Source: Halobacillus litoralis
GTDB lineage: Bacteria; Bacillota; Bacilli; Bacillales; Halobacillaceae
Direction of reading: 5' to 3'
Assembly: GCF_009856415.1 (NCBI RefSeq)
Contig: NZ_WMEZ01000002.1
Location: forward strand, 620,001-684,000
Length of the DNA stretch: 64,000 nt
Program-made: the position numbers and the translations under genes
The notes under the pieces: model-generated
What the model was told of the DNA's origin: nothing
Databases searched by the model: none
The model's input: the letters and a program-made list of their open reading frames with translations, nothing else
Part shown: piece by piece, positions 53,268 to 61,658 of the stretch
How the letters are laid out: every line of letters starts with the position of its first letter
Numbering within the stretch: the first letter of the stretch is position 1

Positions 53268-54305
53268 TTATTCGCCTGATGCTTCAATTTCTTCAAGAAG
53301 CTTATCAAGGACTTGTCCGTCTACGGTAGATACATCACTACGGTAGAAGTCACGGACAGGAAGCGCTTTTTCTTTGAAAGCTTTCCGCTGTTCTTCTGTC
53401 AATTCGATAATTTCCGTTGGGTTTTCCGTATCATTTTTAATCGTTTCTAGATACTCTTCATTTTGCTTCTTCTGTTCTTCGAATACCCAGTCCTGCATTT
53501 CTTTAACGGTTTCGTCCACCATTGTCTTCATTTCATCGTCAAGACCTGCGTACCAGTCTGTGTTTACTGTCGTCATGGCTACATAGTTGTTGTGGTTGGA
53601 AAGTGTCATGTAATCCTGCACTTCGTAGAAAGATGCATCTCCAATGAAGAAGATTGGATTTTCTTGCCCTTCTACTGTACCTCTATCCAATGCTGTGTAT
53701 AGCTCTGACCAACTCATTGGAGTAGGATCTGCTCCGTACGCCTCGTATGATTTCAGGATTAAAGGAGACGTCTGTGTACGCATTTTAAAGTTTTCAAAGT
53801 CGGCCGGTTTTTCAATCGGCTTGCTGGATGTCCACTGCATCGCACCCTCTGTCCAGTACGCTAATGGAGAAATGCTATGTTCTTCATACAATTCGCGAAG
53901 ATCTGAATTCAGTGCTTCACTATCATTCAAAATTTGTTGTGTTTGTTCCACACTATCAGGGAAAAGGAAATGCAAAGCAAAGATCTGTCCCTCTTTCACC
54001 ATGTTCCCTGTAAAACCAGGAGACATGATGGCCATTTGGACGGTCCCGTTTTGAAGCTGTTCTACTTGGTCTGTCTCACTACCAAGTCCACCAAATTCAT
54101 AAACATCAATGTTTACGGCTCCATCCGATTTTTCGTTCATCCGCTTAGCGAATTCTTCTGCGTATTCATATTGGACCTGTCCATCCACTTCTTCCGTTAC
54201 GAACTTCCAGTTGTAGGTTTCTCCACCATCACCACTGGCATTGCCGTTCCCGTCGTCACTTCCACCACAGGCAGCAATAACCATACTGAGCATGACCAAC
54301 GACAT
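53268..54305 (-). CDS. dctP: TRAP transporter substrate-binding lipoprotein DctP
   Basis: The extracytoplasmic solute receptor of a TRAP system, probably for C4-dicarboxylates or related acids. It has a lipobox (VIAAC, Cys13 from the ATG), an acidic Gly/Asp linker and a DctP-type fold, with RMNEKSDGAVNIDVYE and FKMRTQTSPLILKSYEAYG containing the conserved Arg. The only canonical start, the ATG at 54305, lacks a ribosome-binding site and omits the basic n-region. A strong GGGGAGG (54344-54350) lies ahead of in-frame codons reading IFRKRSILTF, so the true start is probably a non-standard codon near 54335. Last gene of dctQ-dctM-dctP. Confidence 0.9.
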   Translation of the reverse strand: MSLVMLSMVIAACGGSDDGNGNASGDGGETYNWKFVTEEVDGQVQYEYAEEFAKRMNEKSDGAVNIDVYEFGGLGSETDQVEQLQNGTVQMAIMSPGFTGNMVKEGQIFALHFLFPDSVEQTQQILNDSEALNSDLRELYEEHSISPLAYWTEGAMQWTSSKPIEKPADFENFKMRTQTSPLILKSYEAYGADPTPMSWSELYTALDRGTVEGQENPIFFIGDASFYEVQDYMTLSNHNNYVAMTTVNTDWYAGLDDEMKTMVDETVKEMQDWVFEEQKKQNEEYLETIKNDTENPTEIIELTEEQRKAFKEKALPVRDFYRSDVSTVDGQVLDKLLEEIEASGE

Positions 54306-54380
54306 GAAAGTTAAAATACTTCTTTTTCTAAAGATAACAATGACCTCCCCTTATTTTTGTATATCAGCTTCCACTCTCGA

Positions 54381-55646
54381 TTAAAGAAGGATGAGTGAAA
54401 GTTCCTCAAAGAATATTAGTAATATTGAAATGGCAAACATCATCAGAATATATGGCGGTGTGCCTTTGATGACCTCTAAATACGGCTTATTGAATACCGC
54501 ACTAGCTGTAAAGATATCCACCCCGAATGGTGGCGTAGCTGACCCTAAAGCCGCTTGGAATGTGATTACAACACCTAAATGGATCGGGTCTACTCCTGCG
54601 CTCATTGCTGCAGGATAGAAGATTGGAGTCAAGATCAAAATAACCACGATTGGATCGACAAACATACATCCAATAAAGAAGAAAATCGTTACCATCAAAA
54701 GAACATAAATGGCACTAGGATCTGATCCAAGAACGGTTTCCGTAATCATTTGCGGGATTCTAGCGAATGATATAACCCATGTAAAAGCTTGTCCACCAGC
54801 GACAAGTACAAAAACAGCCGATGTCACTAATCCTGTAGAACGTGCAATCTTTGGAAGTTCTTTTATATGTACAGACCTGTAAACCAGCACTTCCAATACA
54901 AATGCATACAGCACAGACATACCTGCTGCCTCTGTCGGACTAAACAGCCCCGTGTAGATTCCCCCAATAATTAAAACCGGGAACCCTAATGGAAGGAGGG
55001 CCTTTTTAGTCATCTGCAGCCTTTCGCTCCATGTGGCTTTATTCGCCAATGGAATGTCCGCCATTTTTGCGTAGATGACACTGTAGATGGAAAAACATAA
55101 GAAAACAATAACGCCCGGAATAATTCCTGCGATAAACAAATCACCTACGGATGTTCCAGATACCAATCCGTATATGATCATCCCGATACTTGGCGGGACT
55201 AGTAAAGCTACATCACTGGAATTGATAATCAAGGCCATCGCTGTCGGGTCTTTATAGCCAATTTTCAGCAAGCGCTCTCTCATCGGTTTACCGATGGCTA
55301 CGACAGTCGCCTGTGTGGATCCGGATATCGCACCGAACAATGTACATGCAGCTGCGGTCGTAACCGCATAGCCTCCCCGTATATGTCCTATAAAAGAACC
55401 GATAAAATCTAACAATCGATTCGATGTTTTTCCTGTCGTCATAATATCCGCTGCAAAAATGAACAACGGCACGGCAAGAAGAACATAAGGTTCTATACCT
55501 GTAGAAAATTGTTGCATTAAAATCATAGGATCCAAATTCGGAAAGTATATGAACATAATGACCAATGGTGCTACCATCAATGGAATCATCATTGGGAAGT
55601 TCAATAAAAGAAGGATCACCATAATTATGAGCATCGTTGCTATCAT
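54381..55646 (-). CDS. dctM: TRAP transporter large permease DctM
   Basis: The Na+-coupled transport subunit of the TRAP system, 421 residues with about 12 membrane segments. Family stretches include FGAISGSTQATVVAIGKPMRE, PPSIGMIIYGLVSGTSVGDLFIAG and SATPPFGVDIFTASAV. AAAGGG lies before the ATG. It is 30 bases after dctQ. Confidence 0.95.
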   Translation of the reverse strand: MIATMLIIMVILLLLNFPMMIPLMVAPLVIMFIYFPNLDPMILMQQFSTGIEPYVLLAVPLFIFAADIMTTGKTSNRLLDFIGSFIGHIRGGYAVTTAAACTLFGAISGSTQATVVAIGKPMRERLLKIGYKDPTAMALIINSSDVALLVPPSIGMIIYGLVSGTSVGDLFIAGIIPGVIVFLCFSIYSVIYAKMADIPLANKATWSERLQMTKKALLPLGFPVLIIGGIYTGLFSPTEAAGMSVLYAFVLEVLVYRSVHIKELPKIARSTGLVTSAVFVLVAGGQAFTWVISFARIPQMITETVLGSDPSAIYVLLMVTIFFFIGCMFVDPIVVILILTPIFYPAAMSAGVDPIHLGVVITFQAALGSATPPFGVDIFTASAVFNKPYLEVIKGTPPYILMMFAISILLIFFEELSLILL

Positions 55647-55676
55647 ATCGTTACCCTTTCTTCATCATAATTTTTA

Positions 55677-56231
55677 TTACAAGTGCGTTCCTTCTAGCTC
55701 TTTTGTTTTTTCGTCGTTATAATCTTTTGCATCTGTTCCTAAATACACTTCATCACGATGTTTTATGTTGATCCATGCATTTCTTAGGAACTGAATGCCT
55801 CCAAGTAAAAATCCGATTGGGATAAAGATATATAAATAATACGCAGGCATCTCCAATGCGGATGTCACTCTGCCAGATTCATAGACATCGAGGACATAAA
55901 ACCCTGAATAATACGCAAGGACAAATAATACAGCAGCGGTTCCTAGAGGAATGAACACAGCTAGTACCTTTCTCACTTTGAAAGGGGCCAAGTCATAAAA
56001 TGCAGACATGCTTATATGGCGTCCTTTCCTTGCTGCGTAACTGATTCCCATGAATGTAGCTACCACAATCGCTATTTGACTCACTTCGTCTGCAAAGGGT
56101 GGTGAATAGCTGAATAGCGCCCTGCTTAAAGCTTTTCCTACGACCATCAATGCAATGATGATGACCGCATAACTTAATATGAATTCTTCGATCTTCAGAA
56201 TGATTTTGTCTACTACCTTTAATACATTCAA
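55677..56231 (-). CDS. dctQ: TRAP transporter small permease DctQ
   Basis: The small membrane subunit that partners DctM, 184 residues with four membrane segments and a charged C-terminal tail. FADEVSQIAIVVATFMGISYAARKG followed by HISM is the family hallmark. First gene of the operon. I see no clear promoter in the 219 bases upstream. Confidence 0.93.
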   Translation of the reverse strand: MNVLKVVDKIILKIEEFILSYAVIIIALMVVGKALSRALFSYSPPFADEVSQIAIVVATFMGISYAARKGRHISMSAFYDLAPFKVRKVLAVFIPLGTAAVLFVLAYYSGFYVLDVYESGRVTSALEMPAYYLYIFIPIGFLLGGIQFLRNAWINIKHRDEVYLGTDAKDYNDEKTKELEGTHL

Positions 56232-56450
56232 CTATGTAATCCTCCTAAATGATTGATGTGGTAGTTTTTAGGTCAATTACTAAACATAATACCGAAATCG
56301 ATACCTTTCACTCAAATCAGTTTAAACAGAATTTTTCGTATATTTTATGTATATTTTGCCTTGTAAGGAACTTGTAATTGTTGGATGCTTATATGTTCCA
56401 CATAGCTCAATATAGATGCTGAATGCTTCAAATTTACCATTAAAATTTCC

Positions 56451-57296
56451 TTATTTTGTAAAATAATAGACAATTGAATCCCCTATTCTTTCATATCCAA
56501 TCTTTTTATAAATCGAATTCGATGTAGAATTGGCAAGATCCGTATAGAGAGAGCAAAAAGAATAGCCACTCTTCAACAGTTTATCCGTCAGATGCCAAAC
56601 GGCTTGAGAGGCATATCCTTTCCTTTTATACTGATCAGGTGTAAATACAGCATTGATTGTCGCTCCATGCTTCGTTGTTCGTGCCCGGCTCGCCATGGAA
56701 ACAGCTGTTCCTTCAACGATCCATAAATGAAGGCGCTGATCCTCAATCAGACTTTCAGCCAATTCCTTTGCCCGTCCAGCTACATGGCTCTCCCCTGTTT
56801 CCTTTCCAAACTGTTCCAACCAACTTTCAACAAGGGGCTGATGGGAAGCATCCGCTTCAATTAACTGTCCCGTTTGCTTTCGGATCGGTTTCAATTGATC
56901 CAGCCTGAATATCCCTTGTTCCATCTGCAGTTCTGCTTTCTGCCCTGTATGGTGCTTCCATTCTTTCAAGAAACACTCCACCGCGCTCCGTTCCCCAACT
57001 ACTCCAGGGACCTCATGGTCTTCATTTACCAAATACTGAACAAATGCACGGATATGAACAGGTTCCCAATGATTAAGCGATGGAATGATCCATAAATGTG
57101 GAGGCGTTCTCATGGACATGAACGCAGTTTTCCCATTGTCCTGGAAGCTGATTAAATGACAAGCTTCTTGCCCTTGGGAATTTTTCAGTCGTTCTAAAAT
57201 CCCCAAAGGCAGGTTGTTTTCCGCTTCCTTATCCATTAGCAATGGTTCCACTCGTTCATGAAACTTGAATGGGTCGTGTTCATAAATTATAGTCAT
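56451..57296 (-). CDS. GNAT family N-acetyltransferase (two-domain)
   Basis: A 281-residue protein with a degenerate N-terminal half and a C-terminal GNAT domain: INAVFTPDQYKRKGYASQAVWHLTDKLL is too long to be quoted further, but its centre KRKGYASQA is the acetyl-CoA loop, and SIYKKIGYERIGDSI is the terminal motif. The shape resembles FR47/YcgN-type acetyltransferases. The substrate is unknown. It is monocistronic, divergent from the SE1832-like gene. Confidence 0.85.
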   Translation of the reverse strand: MTIIYEHDPFKFHERVEPLLMDKEAENNLPLGILERLKNSQGQEACHLISFQDNGKTAFMSMRTPPHLWIIPSLNHWEPVHIRAFVQYLVNEDHEVPGVVGERSAVECFLKEWKHHTGQKAELQMEQGIFRLDQLKPIRKQTGQLIEADASHQPLVESWLEQFGKETGESHVAGRAKELAESLIEDQRLHLWIVEGTAVSMASRARTTKHGATINAVFTPDQYKRKGYASQAVWHLTDKLLKSGYSFCSLYTDLANSTSNSIYKKIGYERIGDSIVYYFTK

Positions 57297-57419
57297 CTAT
57301 AGTACCCCTTTTCTTTTTTGCTTCAAACCATTTTTTGATAAAATTCTGAATAAGATGAATTTTTTTCATTATACGTCTCAATCACAAGTAGAACAACATA
57401 AAGAAAGGAAGAATAAACC

Positions 57420-57602
57420 ATGACCAAAAAAGAGATCCAAGATCAAATTGCTTTCTTGAAATCTGATTATATCCGTATTCAAGGGGATTTAGATAAGCTG
57501 GAAGCTGCCGGCGGTAACATTCAAAATGCTGAAAAACAGCTGGCTCGAATGGAAGAAGAGTTAAAAGAACTAAATAAGCAATTAGCTCAGGCGGAGCAAT
57601 AA
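57420..57602 (+). CDS. SE1832 family protein
   Basis: A 60-residue coiled-coil protein of the SE1832 family: MTKKEIQDQIAFLKSDYIRI at the start, GDLDKLEAAGGN in the centre and heptad-like EKQLARMEEELKELNKQLA at the end. The function is unknown. AAAGGAAG lies before the ATG. Its stop codon is part of the terminator stem. Confidence 0.82.
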   Translation: MTKKEIQDQIAFLKSDYIRIQGDLDKLEAAGGNIQNAEKQLARMEEELKELNKQLAQAEQ

Positions 57603-57641
57603 GAAAAGACGGAGGAAACTGAATTCCTCCGTCTTTTCTTA
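57600..57641. terminator. Bidirectional terminator between the SE1832-like and antiporter genes
   Basis: A perfect 18-bp stem (57600-57617 with 57624-57641) with a 6-base loop; both ends are A/T-rich and both flanking genes converge on it. Confidence 0.93.
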
Positions 57642-59498
57642 TTACGATTTCTTTTTATTTTCTTTATCTTTTCTCTGCCCCTCAAGTTTTTCCTGGATTT
57701 TTTCAAACTCTTTGCTCGGAGGCATTAAAGAAACGATGACATCACCATTTTCTGCCTTATACTCCATTTCAGGAGTGAAGAAATCAACTTTTCCAGAGGC
57801 CCTTTTTGCAAATAGGAGCATGGCGTGTTGATCCATATTTTTCATATAGTCCTTGAAGGTATATTGTTCTGTGATCGTCGTTTTTCGGAATACATAGCCA
57901 TTTTCCACTCGAGCATTCAATTCTTCCCAGGAAGCCCCTTCTTCAAATAGAACTCTCCCGCCAATCGTATGCACAAGATCTTCCAAATCGTCTCCCTCTC
58001 TATTACTCAAACTCAATTGGAAGGAGTTGTTACGACCGAATTCCGGGACGAAGGTCGTACAAACGAGGGCGTTGTAAGAATCTAATTCTGAAGCGGCAAC
58101 CAGATACTCATAGGGTGTCATGTCTAAATAATACTCGGTTTGCTCAGATAAGATTTCTCCATGATAGGATTCAATGCCTCGGGAACGTGCACGTGAAAGT
58201 CTCTCCCAAGAAGAATCTGTTAGAAGAACCGGAATTTTAAGTTCCTCCAATGTCTTGGCAAGACCTGTTGTGAAGGCACTTCCTCCAGCGATCAGTACTC
58301 CTGGAGGTCCCTCCATCGATAATCCCAGCTTTTTCGCAAGCCAACCAATAGAGAAACCATGGGCCACAACAGTTGTAAATACAAGAGCAAAGGTCAATGA
58401 GATGAGAATCGACGCATCCTCAAATCCTTCCTCTAAAAGAACACTCGCAAAATAACTGGCAACAGTCAGGGCGACAATCCCTCTCGGTGCAATCCAACCG
58501 ACAAGAAGCTTCTCTGATTTAGATAAATCCGTCCCCACAGTGGATAGAAAAATTGACAAAGGTCGGACGATAAACAACATTAAAGCTACAAAGCCAATAA
58601 TCTGTATGTTGAAGATTTCTACCAATGTATCGACCGTCAAGGAAGCGGTCAGCATGACGAAAATGGTGGAAATCAACAATAAGGATATATTTTCTTTAAA
58701 GTGTCGCATATCTGCAATGGACGAGATGTGCATATTCGCAAGGGTCATCCCCATCGCTGTTACAGACAATAGACCCGTTTCATGCATGATTTCATCAGCA
58801 ATTGTAAAACAAGCAATAACCACTGCAAAGACGGCTGGAGATTTAAGGAACTCAGGGATGTACCCTGTTTCGAACATCCAGCCGACCCCTTTTCCGCAAA
58901 CCCAGCCCAGAAAGACAGCAAAGGCGGAAGCGGCAAAGAACATCAATAACGTAGAAGGGTCATTGTTGGTCAAAAATAGGATGATTTCAAATGCAAATAC
59001 CGCCAGTAATGCACCGATGGGATCGACAATGATTCCTTCCCATTTCAAGATTTTAGCTGGCCGTGGTTTTAACTTTGCCTGCCGTAATAAAGGGAGGATT
59101 ACAGTCGGGCCGGTAACAATGAATAAGCCTCCGATCGTAAAGGCTACAGCCCAGGACAATCCAGCCACATAATGAGCCGCTAAGGAACCTAATATCCAGC
59201 TCAGAAACGCACCGAAAGTCACAATCCTGAACACAGGTCGACCTAAACCCTTCACTTCCTTCATATCCAGGTTCAAGCTTCCTTCGAAAAGGATGACGGC
59301 GACGGCCAAAGAGATGATCGGCTTATAAAGTTCTCCGAAGTCCTGCTCAGGGTTCATGAGACCTAGTACAGGTCCGGCTAAGAGACCGGCGATGGACATA
59401 ACTACAATGGCAGGCAACCGAAAGCGCCAGGCCACCCATTGTGATCCTACGCCGAGAAACCCCACTAACATCAGTTGTAAGAGTAACGATTCTATCAT
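57642..59498 (-). CDS. CPA1-type cation:proton antiporter with C-terminal TrkA-N-like domain
   Basis: A 618-residue Na+ or K+/H+ antiporter. The N-terminal 400 residues form about 12-13 membrane segments with the CPA1-like TGPTVILPLLR and the Asp-containing EGIIVDPIGALLAVFAFE. The C-terminal part has a Rossmann-like TrkA-N domain (PPGVLIAGGSAFTTGLAKTL) and a further TrkA-C-like region. The ATG at 59498 has AGAAGGAG 8 bases upstream; 25 upstream codons are not supported. Such exchangers help halophiles control Na+ and pH. Confidence 0.9.
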   Translation of the reverse strand: MIESLLLQLMLVGFLGVGSQWVAWRFRLPAIVVMSIAGLLAGPVLGLMNPEQDFGELYKPIISLAVAVILFEGSLNLDMKEVKGLGRPVFRIVTFGAFLSWILGSLAAHYVAGLSWAVAFTIGGLFIVTGPTVILPLLRQAKLKPRPAKILKWEGIIVDPIGALLAVFAFEIILFLTNNDPSTLLMFFAASAFAVFLGWVCGKGVGWMFETGYIPEFLKSPAVFAVVIACFTIADEIMHETGLLSVTAMGMTLANMHISSIADMRHFKENISLLLISTIFVMLTASLTVDTLVEIFNIQIIGFVALMLFIVRPLSIFLSTVGTDLSKSEKLLVGWIAPRGIVALTVASYFASVLLEEGFEDASILISLTFALVFTTVVAHGFSIGWLAKKLGLSMEGPPGVLIAGGSAFTTGLAKTLEELKIPVLLTDSSWERLSRARSRGIESYHGEILSEQTEYYLDMTPYEYLVAASELDSYNALVCTTFVPEFGRNNSFQLSLSNREGDDLEDLVHTIGGRVLFEEGASWEELNARVENGYVFRKTTITEQYTFKDYMKNMDQHAMLLFAKRASGKVDFFTPEMEYKAENGDVIVSLMPPSKEFEKIQEKLEGQRKDKENKKKS

Positions 59499-59628
59499 TG
59501 AACAGTCTCCTTCTGTAAGGTGTATGTACGACCCTCGAGTAATATAGACATATTCTATATGCCTCTCCCTCATCTGTAAACTAAATTGTCTGTAAAAAAC
59601 TTCCCTTCCACTTCAAACTTTCTACCAA

Positions 59629-60057
59629 TAAAGCTCCCTATTGTGGAAGGGTCAGTTTCGAGATGATTCCGGGCTTCGTTTACCATAATAGGAGTCAGGG
59701 GTGGTTGGGAAGCGCCAAGCTTCCTCAGACTGCGTCCTGCGGGATCTCGCCTATCTCCTTCTCCCAAGGGAGTCCCGCAGCTTCCCAACCACTCCATTTG
59801 ATGTAAGTGAGAAACGAACCCCTATACCAAGATGGGACGTCTTCCACACCCCTACTCAAAATCAGGCATAATGTGCTCATATTAAGCTTTCACGCTCCAG
59901 AATAACCACTGGAGAGAACTTTATCTTGGATTAATCATACAGGCAGAATGTCCGATCAGTGGTTTCGAGCCACTGATATGGCAAAGGGGCTCGCCATTCC
60001 CCCGCATCCCCCATCCAAATAAATATCTCGAAACTGAGTATTCTAGCTATATTGTTG
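59629..60057. repeat. Composite intergenic repeat F (degenerate)
   Basis: Lies between divergent genes, upstream of brnQ. Left outer end AAGCTCCCTATTGTGG then GAAGGGTC (59646). Left unit: a type 2 core in opposite orientation to copies A, B and E, from GGGCTTCGTT (59671) to AACGAACCCC (59813-59822). The spacer is class Y, shared with copy C. Right unit: a type 1 remnant that has lost its core, TTTCGAG (59963) to TCTCGAAA (60026-60033). Right end GAGTATTC, then ATATTGTTGAA as in copy A. Confidence 0.85.
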
Positions 60058-60136
60058 AATAAATCCTTAATTTGTAAGGGAATCCTACAAAAAATGGTAT
60101 GGTAATCATAACCTTTTAAATTTTCTAAAAAAATAA

Positions 60137-60165
60137 TTGACAGAAAGGTGTGACATTGATAGTAT
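60137..60165 (+). promoter_or_regulatory. SigmaA promoter of brnQ
   Basis: -35 TTGACA (60137-60142), a 17-base spacer, -10 TAGTAT (60160-60165). It predicts a leader of about 125 bases before brnQ. Confidence 0.8.
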
Positions 60166-60229
60166 TACGGCGGTGCGTTAATCTCATTCACTTTTTAATA
60201 ATGAAAATTTTGCAGAAGCCTTGATTATT

Positions 60230-60262
60230 GCCGCTCATCTTTTGGATAAGAGCGCTTTTTTT
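60230..60262 (+). terminator. Leader hairpin with T-run upstream of brnQ
   Basis: GCCGCTCATC pairs imperfectly with GATAAGAGCGC (bulges) and is followed by seven T residues. It lies between the promoter and the brnQ ribosome-binding site, so it may attenuate transcription. A seven-codon reading frame (60201-60224) precedes it. Confidence 0.6.
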
Positions 60263-60299
60263 ACGCAAAATATACAGACATCTATGAGGAGGAGCCAGT

Positions 60300-61619
60300 A
60301 TGAAAGCAAGAGACACAATTTTTATTGGATTTACGTTGTTCGCTTTGTTTTTCGGTGCTGGAAACTTGATCTATCCTGTTTCCCTCGGTATTGAATCAGG
60401 AACATCCTACTTCCCGGCTATTTTCGGTTTTGTCATTACTGGTGTAGGTTTACCTATCATTACCGTAGCGGCTATATCGCTTGTACGTAACGGCGCCGTT
60501 CAATTAGCTGGGCGCGTCCACCCGATGTTCGGGTTATTATTTACATCGATGGTCTACCTTGTCATTGGACCTTTCTTTGCTATTCCAAGGGCTGCAAACG
60601 TTGCCTTTGAAACAGGCATTGTTCCCTTTACCAATGGAGAATCATTGACATTATTCATTTTTACGGTCTTATTTTTTGTACTCGTTTATTGGCTCAGCCG
60701 CAATCCATCTAAACTCGTGGATCGCGTAGGACAAATTTTGACCCCTGCTTTGTTCCTGGCCATCCTTGGTCTTGTCATTGGAAGCTTCTTTCTGCTAAAT
60801 GGTCCTATTCAACCAGCAGGTGAAAAATATCAGACACAACCTTTCTTTACGGGATTCATTGAAGGTTACTTGACCATGGATGCCATCGCTTCTCTTGCTT
60901 TCGGTATTATCGTCGTTTCCTCCTTCCGTGATCGAGGGGTCACCGATCCGAAAACGTTAACCACCCGGACACTAAAAGCAGGTTTAGTGACAGCCATTGG
61001 TCTAACCACTGTCTATGTAGCTATTGGTTGGATCGGAGCTAGAATGGCAACGGAAGGGTCCTTTGATAATGGAAGTGCCATCCTGGCTGGTGCTGCACAA
61101 ATCATGTATGGAGATGTAGGAACGCTGTTACTTGGTGTGATTGTAGGACTCGCCTGTTTGACGACATGTATCGGTCTAACTGTCGCCTGTGGACAGTTCT
61201 TTTCAAAACGTGTGCCAGGACTGACTTATAAACATGTCACCATCATCGTTACTCTAATTAGTTTTGCTATATCCAATATCGGCTTGAATCAAATCATCGC
61301 TTATTCTGTCCCGGTGCTTGTATTCGTTTATCCGATCACCATTGTTCTCGTTGCCCTTACATTCATGAGCCCGCTCTTTAACCACTCCCCTTATGTGTAT
61401 CGAGGAGCCATTTTGTTGACGGCCATCATAGGGGTTTACGATGGACTCGTGGCTTTTGGCGCCGATGTTTCTGCGATCGAGCCATTAATCAGTCAACTGC
61501 CTTTGTTCGAATTGAATTTAAGCTGGGTCTTTCCTGCCATTATCGGAGGCGTCGCCGGGCTTTTAATTGATTACTTTAAAGGGCAACCTCGTCATAAAGA
61601 AAGCTTACAGAACAGTTAA
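60300..61619 (+). CDS. brnQ: Branched-chain amino acid carrier protein BrnQ
   Basis: A Na+- or H+-coupled importer for leucine, isoleucine and valine of the LIVCS family, 439 residues with 12 membrane segments. The N-terminal LFALFFGAGNLIYPVSLG and the following GFVITGVGLPIITVAAISL are highly characteristic. GGAGG lies 7 bases before the ATG. It stands alone with its own promoter and leader. Confidence 0.95.
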   Translation: MKARDTIFIGFTLFALFFGAGNLIYPVSLGIESGTSYFPAIFGFVITGVGLPIITVAAISLVRNGAVQLAGRVHPMFGLLFTSMVYLVIGPFFAIPRAANVAFETGIVPFTNGESLTLFIFTVLFFVLVYWLSRNPSKLVDRVGQILTPALFLAILGLVIGSFFLLNGPIQPAGEKYQTQPFFTGFIEGYLTMDAIASLAFGIIVVSSFRDRGVTDPKTLTTRTLKAGLVTAIGLTTVYVAIGWIGARMATEGSFDNGSAILAGAAQIMYGDVGTLLLGVIVGLACLTTCIGLTVACGQFFSKRVPGLTYKHVTIIVTLISFAISNIGLNQIIAYSVPVLVFVYPITIVLVALTFMSPLFNHSPYVYRGAILLTAIIGVYDGLVAFGADVSAIEPLISQLPLFELNLSWVFPAIIGGVAGLLIDYFKGQPRHKESLQNS

Positions 61620-61625
61620 CGTATG

Positions 61626-61658
61626 AAAATCCCTCTCCATGGTGGAGAGGGATTTTTT
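61626..61658. terminator. Bidirectional terminator between brnQ and the transglutaminase gene
   Basis: A perfect 13-bp stem (61626-61638 with 61644-61656) with an ATGGT loop and T tracts, between convergent genes. Confidence 0.95.

Noticed and set aside
15057-60057. CRISPR array or tandem repeat
   Set aside because: The repeats are dispersed over 45 kb, with units of 150-300 bp in inverted pairs; there are no short regular repeat-spacer units and no cas genes.
15057-60057. Insertion sequence remnants
   Set aside because: No part of any copy resembles a transposase in six frames. Non-autonomous mobility remains possible and is noted as a hypothesis only.
60166-60300. T-box riboswitch upstream of brnQ
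   Set aside because: The leader is too short and lacks the conserved AGGGTGGNACCGCG sequence and the specifier-loop architecture.
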